A stretch of 64,000 nucleotides of DNA, taken from positions 61,754-125,753 of the forward strand of contig WOYV01000118.1 of NCBI GenBank assembly GCA_011620585.1, written 5' to 3'. The first letter of the stretch is position 1. The number at the start of each line of letters is the position of its first letter. Shown here piece by piece: positions 18,074 to 26,355 of the stretch. The stretch comes from Draconibacterium sp. GTDB taxonomy: Bacteria > Bacteroidota > Bacteroidia > Bacteroidales > Prolixibacteraceae. Under the pieces are notes generated by a model. The model did no database searches and was not told where the DNA came from. It saw only the letters and a program-made list of their open reading frames with translations. A program made the translations under genes and the position numbers.

Positions 18074-18421
18074 ATGGAAATGATGCGGACACTTGATCCA
18101 CTTTACCCAACCTGCCCTATCCGGAATATCATAAACAGAATGAGCGATAAATGGTCGCTCTTGATTCTGAGTACGCTGAGCAAAAATGGAACAATGCGAT
18201 ACAAAGAGTTAAACGCACGAATCCCGGATATTTCGCAAAAGATGCTTTCAAGTACATTAAAACGACTTGAACAAGACAAACTAATCAACCGAAAAATGTA
18301 TCGTGAAATTCCACCCCGCGTAGAGTATTCACTTACGCAAACCGGGAAAGAATTTATGCCTGCAGTTGATATGATGGTGGAATGGGCGTTGAAAAATTTT
18401 GAAGTAATAACCGGTAACTGA
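18074..18421 (+). CDS. HxlR-family winged-helix transcriptional regulator
   Basis: 115 residues. The N-terminal CPIRNIINRMSDKWSLLIL and the recognition region RYKELNARIPDISQKMLSSTL are typical of HxlR. C14 is at the position of the redox- or aldehyde-sensing Cys of HypR/YodB-type members. Dimeric DNA-binding protein expected to control itself and the divergent cupin or the downstream GTPase gene (120-base gap). Given the aldehyde/heterocycle oxidising enzymes nearby, sensing of a reactive carbonyl is a reasonable guess. Confidence 0.9.
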   Translation: MEMMRTLDPLYPTCPIRNIINRMSDKWSLLILSTLSKNGTMRYKELNARIPDISQKMLSSTLKRLEQDKLINRKMYREIPPRVEYSLTQTGKEFMPAVDMMVEWALKNFEVITGN

Positions 18422-18541
18422 TAAGTTCAGTTGAAGTTGTTTTATTGGCAATCGCTTAATGAATCTTTTGAATAGCGCCTTATTGTGAAGTGTAATTAGC
18501 TCGAAGAACCGTTTGCGGTTCAACTTAAAAATGGAAATGAA

Positions 18542-19636
18542 ATGAAACAAAATACACGTTTGATCCTGGTGGGAGGGTTTCTTGGAGCCGGGAAAACCAC
18601 GCTCCTTTCCGAAATTGCCGGAAGACTAATGACTGATGGAAAGAAAGTTGGCTTGATCACCAATGACCAGGCAGCCGAACTGGTCGACACGGCTTTCTTG
18701 TTAAAAACAACACAGAATGTAGCCGAAGTCAGCGGCAGTTGCTTTTGTTGCAACTTTAACGGATTTATCGATTCGATACGTGATGTTGGTGAACGGTCTG
18801 ATGCTGATATTCTGATTGCCGAACCGGTAGGCAGCTGTACCGATCTCTCTGCAACGATTGTCCAACCCATTAAACGGTTGTATGCTGATGAACTCCTGCT
18901 TTCTCCCTTAACTGTTTTAGCCGACCCGTTTAAACTGGAGGATATCCTGAACGGCGGAACAGCCGGCCTGCATAAAAGTGCAGCTTACATCTACAAAAAG
19001 CAGCTTGAAGAAAGCGATATCATCGTTATAACCAAAACCGATACGATTGAAATGGCCCGGCTGGATTTTTTAAAGGAAAAGACGAAAACATTTTTCCCTC
19101 ATGCTGAAGTAATGGCTGTAAGTTCAAAAACCAGCGAAGGTGTTGGCGAATGGTTAAGTTACGTGCTGGCCAATTCAAATTCAAAAGACAAAACGATTGA
19201 AGTTGATTATAAAACCTATGCCGAAGGTGAAGCTGTTTTGGGGTGGTTAAATGCAACTGTCAGCCTTCGTGGAGATCAAATTGACTGGGATAAATTTGCA
19301 AAGCGCTTTTTGAATGAAATAGGTCAGCGGGTGAAAAGCATGAATTTGAGCGTTGGCCATATAAAAATTATGCTTCAGAATGGATCGAATTTCCTGGTTG
19401 GAAATATTACCAACGAATTGGGGAATGTTGAAACCAGGGGAAGTGCAGGCAATTCAGATCAGGCACAAATCATCATCAATGCCCGTGTAGAACTTGCTCC
19501 CGGCCAGCTTGAAATTTTAGTCAGTGAAAGCCTAAGGATAACCGCGGTTGATCAGGTCAAAACCGGGATTCTTGCCTGGAAATGCATTAGCCCGGGTTAC
19601 CCGAATCCAACCTATCGGTATATCAGAAATATGTGA
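18542..19636 (+). CDS. COG0523/CobW-like GTPase, putative metal chaperone
   Basis: 364 residues. Walker A GGFLGAGKTT at 11-20, the family-defining CxCC (C67, C69, C70 in GSCFCCNF), an EPVG segment in place of the usual Switch II motif, and ITKTD as the guanine-specificity motif. The C-terminal domain ends in SPGYPNPTYRY, as in many relatives. These GTPases deliver metals such as zinc, cobalt or iron to target enzymes. Placement after molybdoenzyme maturation genes hints at a role in metal loading here, but it could be independent. It ends in a frame different from an orphan coding-like stretch to 19749. Confidence 0.87.
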   Translation: MKQNTRLILVGGFLGAGKTTLLSEIAGRLMTDGKKVGLITNDQAAELVDTAFLLKTTQNVAEVSGSCFCCNFNGFIDSIRDVGERSDADILIAEPVGSCTDLSATIVQPIKRLYADELLLSPLTVLADPFKLEDILNGGTAGLHKSAAYIYKKQLEESDIIVITKTDTIEMARLDFLKEKTKTFFPHAEVMAVSSKTSEGVGEWLSYVLANSNSKDKTIEVDYKTYAEGEAVLGWLNATVSLRGDQIDWDKFAKRFLNEIGQRVKSMNLSVGHIKIMLQNGSNFLVGNITNELGNVETRGSAGNSDQAQIIINARVELAPGQLEILVSESLRITAVDQVKTGILAWKCISPGYPNPTYRYIRNM

Positions 19637-19748
19637 TTGACGAAAACGGTAATCTGCTTGGAATTGCAGATACTAAAGATTCTCCATATTCTGATAAAGT
19701 ATTGTGGTTCAAAAAAATAAACCGGGTTTCTCAGGAAAGAAAGAAATG

Positions 19749-19791
19749 AAAAAAGGATTCCAAACGGCGGCTACCAAATGGAATTCTTTTT
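19749..19791 (+). terminator. Terminator between COG0523 gene and GH2 gene
   Basis: A 13-base stem (aaaaaggattcca with tggaattcttttt, one G-T pair) closes a 17-base loop. The A-rich and T-rich flanks let it act in both directions for the convergent genes. Confidence 0.7.
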
Positions 19792-19830
19792 TTACGCCAG
19801 TCAACAGGCCACTCCCGGGTTTAAACAATA

Positions 19831-22800
19831 TTACATTGCAAGGTTGAAGCCAGAAACCCCAACCTGTGGTTTATTCCCCCGTGTGTCTTCATTTTTCAGA
19901 TTAATCCGCACCTGTTTTTCTTCTCCCGGCATCAGCGAAAAATAATTGTCGCTGTAAAAAACCGGAAGCATCCGTTCGCCTTTGTCATCCGTTACTTTTA
20001 ATCGAATCATCAGGAGCGGAGTGTCCGAAGTATTTTTGATATTGGTTGTTAACAGCCATGTTTCTCCTTGCTTTTCTAACTTGGCGCTAACTTCAGGTTT
20101 CACCTTTGGCAGATCATTTAAAGCCTGGTAATTTCCATCTTCTTTTCCACGCCAGTAAAAGTTCTCCGACAACAGTTTTTCTCCATCCATCAATGCAAGT
20201 TTAATAAAATGAACAGCAGAAAGCTGGTCTCCAAATTCAAGACGGAATGGTTGTTCGGTAGAATCTTCGTTACTGTTTACAGTAGCTTCCTTCTCCCATT
20301 GCACACTACCATCCATGTTCAATATTTGTGCCTTTACTTTCAGGTTGTCATGATTTCCGGCGCTGTAGTTCACTACTTCCACATCGTCGAAAACCGGGTT
20401 CCATTGCACATGGATCGGTTCTGAAGCTTTTTTACAACCAAAGTAGGCCGCAGTCGGATCAAAGTAGTAATCATAAGTTTGCCACACCATCGATGGCCAT
20501 GCTGAATGGCTCATCCACAAAAGCATCCCTTTTCGGAACTGGCTTCTTCCTTCGAAAATACTTCGATAACCGTTGTAATTAATCCACTGTGCCAGCTCCG
20601 TAAACTGTTTGGCATCGTTGATCTTGCCAAAGGCTTTTTCAATGATTTCGTTAAACGAAGCAGCTCCCTGTGCACCTTCCAAACAATAATCGTGAATTCC
20701 CCACTCGCTGTTTTGTGGCCAGAGTTTATCGGCAGGAAGCATTTGAGCCATGCTTTCGTAGTTCATCACATTTGGCATTCCGCGTTCGCTGTGGAAACGG
20801 TTAAAACCATAAAGCAGGAAATAATCGCGCACCGGCAGCGCACGGTAAGGACCTCCACCGCTAACCACTCCTTGCGAAGAATGAGAAATATAGTGGATTC
20901 CGGGATGAAGTTCGGGTAACATGGCACGCAGTGCAGTGTCGATCACAGCGGGAGGATTGCCTTCGTTACGGCCACAGTACAAAGCAATCGACGGGTGATT
21001 TCGGATTCGTTTCACAAAATCGGCAGCGTTATCCATAAATAATTTCGGGTCATTCGGATCGGGGCCATCAGCGGGGTTAGCCAGCCAGAAATCCTGCCAA
21101 ATCATTATCCCATGGCGGTCGCAGGCTTCGAAAAACTCGTCGTCGCCGGTTTGTCCCACCCAGTTTCGGATCATCGTAAAATTCATGTCGGCATGCAAGG
21201 CCACTGCAATATCGTATTCACGTCCGCGATATTCGAGGTTCGATTCCGGGAAACCCCAGTTGCCGCCTCGTCCGATAAAACGTCGGCCATTCACATACAG
21301 ACTTAAAATTCCATCATTTTCATTGTGTGCCATTTCTCGCACCCCCGATTTAAATGTAACCTGATCAGACACACCATCAGCGGTTTCAAAACTCAATTCA
21401 ACATCGTACAAATTGGCCATACCATAACCTTTAGGCCACCACAGTTTAGGTTGTTCCATGTGCAATTCAGGATGGCTACCCGGGCCGAGTTGAATGGTTT
21501 TACTTTCTTCTCCTGTTAAATTAACTGCTTCGCTAAATTCGATGCTGCCGTATTTGCCTTTCAATGTTCCTGAAACAGCTTCCGTATCGTGGTTTTTTAA
21601 GGTGATCTCGAAATGCAGGTCGGCAGAAGTTATATCCGGCAAGGGAAGGTCGGTACTTACAAACGGATCTTCAATGGTAACATTTCCGGAGGTAGTTAAC
21701 GAAACATCGTTCCAGATCCCAATGTTTCTTCCACGGATGGTCGGAATCCAGTCCCAGCCAATCGAGGCATGGAATGTTGGGTTGTCGGCACCCAAAATGC
21801 CACCGTTTTTGTCCGGGCTGATTTGTGTTTGTTCTTTTACAATCCCGATATTATCATTCTTTTTGATTCGTACTGCCAGGCTGTTAGCCCCGGGTGATAC
21901 CAGGTTGCCAACATCGAAAATTCCCCGGGTGAATGCGCCATCGATATTACCTGCTTTAGTGCCATTCACAAAAACGGTAGCTTTCCAGTTAATCCCATCG
22001 AAGTTTAGAAATAGTTTTTTCCCGATAAACGACACAGGTACATCAAACTCATTTCTATACCAGAAATCAGAATTAAAGAATGACTCGGAAATTTGTAATT
22101 GATTGTCTCCAACATTCGGGTCGGGTAAAGCGCCTGCATTCCAATAACTCACCAAAACAGTTGCCGGAACGGTGGCTACTAACCAGTTCTCGTCGTTAAA
22201 CCCAGTTCCCGAAATTGCAGATCCCGTATCAAAGACTTCAGACGCGCGTTGAATTTTCCAGTTCCCACCCGAAAGCATTATTTTGTTGGCATAAGCTTTT
22301 GGAGTTGGGTGAGCTTGTACCGCCAGGCCACCGGTTCCCATCACTTCCATTTCACTCAGCACACAACCTTCACTTGCATCGGTAACGAGCAAGCGAACAA
22401 ACTGCGCGGTAGTATTTTCATTGATCTCGATCTGGTCTGTTTTGTCCTGGTTAATTGGTACATCCACAAGGTCTTTCCAGTTGCTGGCATCATCCGAAAT
22501 CTGGATTTTGGCAGTTACTGGTTTTTTCGCCCAATGTAAATTAACCTTATCAAATGTGCTTTTACTTCCCAAATCAACATAAACCCATTCATCTTTTTTC
22601 CCGGCCGGCATCCAGGCGCTGTTAAATTGATTCGACGGAGCCATGATCAAGCGGGTATCATTGTTATAAAAATCGAGATCGGTAAAAGTCCACGATTTGG
22701 CGCAAGCAGTGTTGATCGAAACCCGGTAATACCTGTATTTTGACCCGGGATTCAGATCAAAACCCAGATCGAGATTACGCGTGGGTTGTGGCATTCCGAA

Positions 22801-23496
22801 ATTAAACGAGAACGAAGGCTTCGGCGCGTCGGGGCCGTTTCCGTAAGGACTTTGCATAAACGGATTGGCTGGCGCTTCGGTCTTTCCTTCCTTACGTCGT
22901 TTTTCCCTTTCTGCCATCATGCGTGCATATGGATTGGGGCGTTCGAAACCGGGCAGGTCCCGGCCTTTTTCGCTTTTAAGTACTACCCAGTTTTCACCGT
23001 CGTTGGAAACCTCGCACCTTAATGTGAACCCTTTGGCTTGATCCGGATCGTAAATCATGTTTCCTTTCAGCGTTAACTTGTTGGCCTCCGGGAGCTTATA
23101 ATTTTCACTAAAAGCGATCTGCACAAAAATATCATTTCCCTGAACATCGTTAACCGTAACCCGGTTGTGGTCGAGCAACCATTCGCGCTCATTTTTTGGC
23201 AGCTCTCCCTGGCTGGTCGAAACGGAAATAGTAGCTGGTTCATCGGTAGTTAAAATTCCATCGCTTACCAATTGTCCGGTAACATTGTAATCGTAACTGC
23301 TCGATTGAAAAACAGTCCTGTTGCGGGCGATGTTGCGGTAGTTCGAAGCATCAGGTTTTAGGGCAGGTGAAAAATCTTCAGAAGGATTTCCGGGGTAAAT
23401 CCCGATCCCCCGGCTTAAACTGTCATTGTTTCTTTTACACGAGAACGAAAAAAAAACGAGGATAGACAGAATTGTCAGGTTTAATTTAGTTTTCAT
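19831..23496 (-). CDS. Large GH2 glycoside hydrolase lipoprotein with discoidin-like (F5/8) domains
   Basis: 1221 residues, longer than usual GH2 because about 400 residues of carbohydrate-binding F5/8-like modules precede the catalytic part. Lipobox-type signal FSFSCKR near residue 20. The GH2 jelly roll contains WYRNEFDVP; the Ig-like domain has LWWPKGYGMANLYDV. In the barrel the acid/base is E845 (CGRNEGNPP) and the nucleophile E904 (FHSERGMPN). Closest in feel to beta-mannosidase or exo-glucosaminidase type GH2. It differs from the GH2 at 5347 by having the classic Asn-Glu acid/base. Divergent from the esterase gene with a 98-base shared promoter region. Confidence 0.9.
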   Translation of the reverse strand: MKTKLNLTILSILVFFSFSCKRNNDSLSRGIGIYPGNPSEDFSPALKPDASNYRNIARNRTVFQSSSYDYNVTGQLVSDGILTTDEPATISVSTSQGELPKNEREWLLDHNRVTVNDVQGNDIFVQIAFSENYKLPEANKLTLKGNMIYDPDQAKGFTLRCEVSNDGENWVVLKSEKGRDLPGFERPNPYARMMAEREKRRKEGKTEAPANPFMQSPYGNGPDAPKPSFSFNFGMPQPTRNLDLGFDLNPGSKYRYYRVSINTACAKSWTFTDLDFYNNDTRLIMAPSNQFNSAWMPAGKKDEWVYVDLGSKSTFDKVNLHWAKKPVTAKIQISDDASNWKDLVDVPINQDKTDQIEINENTTAQFVRLLVTDASEGCVLSEMEVMGTGGLAVQAHPTPKAYANKIMLSGGNWKIQRASEVFDTGSAISGTGFNDENWLVATVPATVLVSYWNAGALPDPNVGDNQLQISESFFNSDFWYRNEFDVPVSFIGKKLFLNFDGINWKATVFVNGTKAGNIDGAFTRGIFDVGNLVSPGANSLAVRIKKNDNIGIVKEQTQISPDKNGGILGADNPTFHASIGWDWIPTIRGRNIGIWNDVSLTTSGNVTIEDPFVSTDLPLPDITSADLHFEITLKNHDTEAVSGTLKGKYGSIEFSEAVNLTGEESKTIQLGPGSHPELHMEQPKLWWPKGYGMANLYDVELSFETADGVSDQVTFKSGVREMAHNENDGILSLYVNGRRFIGRGGNWGFPESNLEYRGREYDIAVALHADMNFTMIRNWVGQTGDDEFFEACDRHGIMIWQDFWLANPADGPDPNDPKLFMDNAADFVKRIRNHPSIALYCGRNEGNPPAVIDTALRAMLPELHPGIHYISHSSQGVVSGGGPYRALPVRDYFLLYGFNRFHSERGMPNVMNYESMAQMLPADKLWPQNSEWGIHDYCLEGAQGAASFNEIIEKAFGKINDAKQFTELAQWINYNGYRSIFEGRSQFRKGMLLWMSHSAWPSMVWQTYDYYFDPTAAYFGCKKASEPIHVQWNPVFDDVEVVNYSAGNHDNLKVKAQILNMDGSVQWEKEATVNSNEDSTEQPFRLEFGDQLSAVHFIKLALMDGEKLLSENFYWRGKEDGNYQALNDLPKVKPEVSAKLEKQGETWLLTTNIKNTSDTPLLMIRLKVTDDKGERMLPVFYSDNYFSLMPGEEKQVRINLKNEDTRGNKPQVGVSGFNLAM

Positions 23497-23546
23497 ATTG
23501 TTGGTTTAGCATGTTGTTATTTGCTCAAAGATACATATTTGATTAC

Positions 23547-23554
23547 TATATTTG
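23547..23554 (+). promoter_or_regulatory. Candidate -7 promoter element for the esterase gene
   Basis: TATATTTG matches TAnnTTTG. A TTTGC at 23520-23524 could be the -33 element, though the 23-base spacing is a little long. If used, transcription starts near 23560, which rules out a start codon at 23511 and favours the signal-peptide ATG at 23595. Confidence 0.55.
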
Positions 23555-23594
23555 TAAACCGTACAATATGAAATATTCTAAACCTATTCAACCT

Positions 23595-26266
23595 ATGAGA
23601 ACCAATAAAATCTTATTTCTTTCGGTGCTTTTACTTTTAGCCGGAAACATTTTAGCTCAACAGTATGATAACTTTCGGGTTGCGATTTATTGTCGTGCCT
23701 ACGAAGTGGAGAAAATGAAAGATCCGCAGTGGTTACAAAGCGCCTGGGACGACATTTCGAAACAACTTAAAGTAGATAAAATTTATTTGGAAACCCACCG
23801 CGATTTACTCATTGTTGATGGCGGAACCATCGAAAGCGCCAAGAAATTTTTTCAGGATAAAGGACTTAAAGTTGGTGGTGGAATCACCTACACCATCGAC
23901 GAAATGAACAACTTCGAGACTTTTTGTTACACCAACCCCGAACAGCGACAAAAGGTGAAGGAGATTGCGGAGCACACTGCGCGTTATTTTGATGAATTCA
24001 TACTCGACGATTTCTTTTTTACCAGTTGCAAATGCGATTTGTGTATTGCAGCCAAAGGCGACAAAAGCTGGACCGATTTCCGGCTCGAACTGATGAAAAA
24101 TGCAGCGACTGATTTGGTAATAGGCCCGGCCAAAGCGGTTAATCCCAATGTGGAAGTTGTGATTAAATATCCCAACTGGCACGAACATTTTCAGGGACTT
24201 GGCTTCAACCTGCAAGATGAGCCGCCCCTCTTCGACGGAATTTATACCGGTACCGAAACCCGCGATCGTTCGTCGGACCAGCACCTTCAACAATATTTGG
24301 GCTATTCAATTTTTCGTTATTTCGAACACCTGAAACCCGGCAATAACCGTGGTGGATGGGTCGATACCGGCGGCTCAAATCCGCTTGATCGCTATGCCGA
24401 ACAACTGTGGCTGACTGCTTTCGCAAAGGCTCCTGAAATTACTCTGTTTGATATTCGGCAAATGTTAATGCCCGTTAGAAAAGAAACGCGTTCGGCGTGG
24501 CAGGGTTCGGGAAATAGTTTTGATTTCGATGCGATGATGGACTCGTACCCCGATGATAACGGGGAAGTGAAATATTCGCGGGCTGCCGGTTATTCGCTCG
24601 AATTGGTCGACAAAGTATTGGGAGAACTGGGTAACCCGGTTGGGGTAAAAAGCTATAAACCGTTTCATTCGCATGGTGAAGATTTCCTTCAAAACTATTT
24701 TGGAATGATTGGAATTCCGATGGATATCGTTCCCGATTTCCCTGAAAATGAACCGATAGTGGTACTAACCGAAACTGCATCGTTTGATCCGCAGATTGTA
24801 TCAAAAATTGAGGACCAACTAAAAAACGGTAATAATGTTTTGGTCACTTCGGGCTTTTACAAAGCCATGCAGGGGCGCGGAATTGAAAATATTGCAGAAC
24901 TTAACGTAAGCGACCGGAAAGCCAGTGTAAAAGAATTTTCGGCTGGTTGGGGACCTGCAACTACGATCGAAAAGGAGATCATTATTCCACAAATTACATA
25001 CTACACCAACGATTCGTGGGAACAGGTGTCGGCAAAAGATGACACAAATGGCTGGCCCGTTTTGCACGCGGCCGATTATTCGAAAGGAAAATTTTATGTG
25101 CTGACCATCCCCGATAATTTTATCGATTTGTACGCTTTACCAGAGAATGCCTTAACCCTGGTCCGGCAAATTACGAATGCCGGGATGAAAGTGAATCTGG
25201 AAGGTCCTGGCGAAGTCAGTCTGTTTATGTACGACAATAATTCTTTTGTTGTCGAATCTTTCCTTGATCATGAAGTGAGCGTGAATATAGTAACAGATTT
25301 AAAAACAAAACAACTCAAAGAAATTCCTTCGAACGAGGTATTAAAGGGCGCCGACCGGATTGCGCCAAGCTTTAGAAACCGGAAATCAATTGAAATGGTA
25401 GTTACTAAAACTCCGGTTGAACATACAGATACCGCATTTGTTTGCGACGATGTGGAGATAAATTGTACCGGGCCAAAACCGGCGCGCGGTTATTTTGCCA
25501 AACCGGTAAATGCCCCAAAAGGAACTTTACCCATTGTGCTGAATGTGCACGCTGCGGGAGTGAAAGGTTCGTGGTGTTTATCCCGGCCCGAAACTGCCTT
25601 GCGCTATGCAGCTATGGGAAAAGGGGCACTGTCGTTCGATCTGAATGCGCATGGCATGCTCAACGGACAACCACAGGAATATTACAACCAGCTTGAAGCA
25701 GGGGAATTGAATCGTTATTGGGAGATGGGTGCCGAAACCCACGAGGAGAATTACTTCCGTGGGATGTACCTGCGTTTATTGCGTACACTCGACTTTTTAT
25801 GCCGCCAGCCCGAATGGGACGGGAAACGTATTTTGGTGACCGGCGAAAGGCAGGGGGCGGACAGGCGCTGGCTGCCGCCGGGCTCGATCACCGGGTGAGT
25901 GCAGCCGTGGCGACTGTTCCGGCTATGTGTGATTTTGGCAGAAAGCTGATTGGCGAAACCGATGGCTGGCCCAATCCTTTTGCTTTTCAGGATGATGAAC
26001 AGAAAATGCTGGAAACTTATCCTTATTTCGATACGGCTCATATTTTAAAAGGCTCAAAAGCCGCGCTTGTTACCGAGATTGGCTTAATCGATTATACCTG
26101 CCCGGCTTTGGGGATTTATTCAGCCATTAATCAGAATAAAGCAGAGAAGATTACCCTGGTAACTCCATATCGCGGACATCAACTTGATCAGAAGCAGTTC
26201 CAGAAAGAATGGGAAGATAAAATCGACAAACCTAAAATGGAGTTTATCGGGAACTATCTGAAGTAA
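23595..26266 (+). pseudogene. Glycosidase-like plus acetyl-xylan-esterase (AXE1) fusion, frameshifted
   Basis: Start chosen at 23595 because it opens a clear signal peptide (ILFLSVLLLLAGNILAQ); ATGs at 23568 and 23511 add residues before it. The N-terminal ~330 residues resemble a TIM-barrel glycosidase-like domain, the middle a GATase/beta-rich region, the C-terminal part an AXE1 alpha/beta hydrolase. The first frame closes at 25898, but homology continues one frame over (QALAAAGLDHRVSA) to 26266. The break lies in the G-run at 25853-25857. In the same place the nucleophile elbow, normally G-x-S-Q-G-G, reads GERQGG: the Ser codon is AGG (Arg) at 25848-25850. The esterase is therefore doubly damaged, or there is a local sequence error. 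Confidence 0.75.
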
Positions 26267-26355
26267 AACTTAGTACAATCAAATTTGGTCGCAGTATTTT
26301 ATTAATTGGCAATTTGTTTTAATTTAGTGGATGCCAAATTCAATAATCTTATATC

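Noticed and set aside
23511..23594. Start of the esterase gene at 23511
   Set aside because: It lies upstream of the likely -7 element, and the signal peptide starts at 23595.
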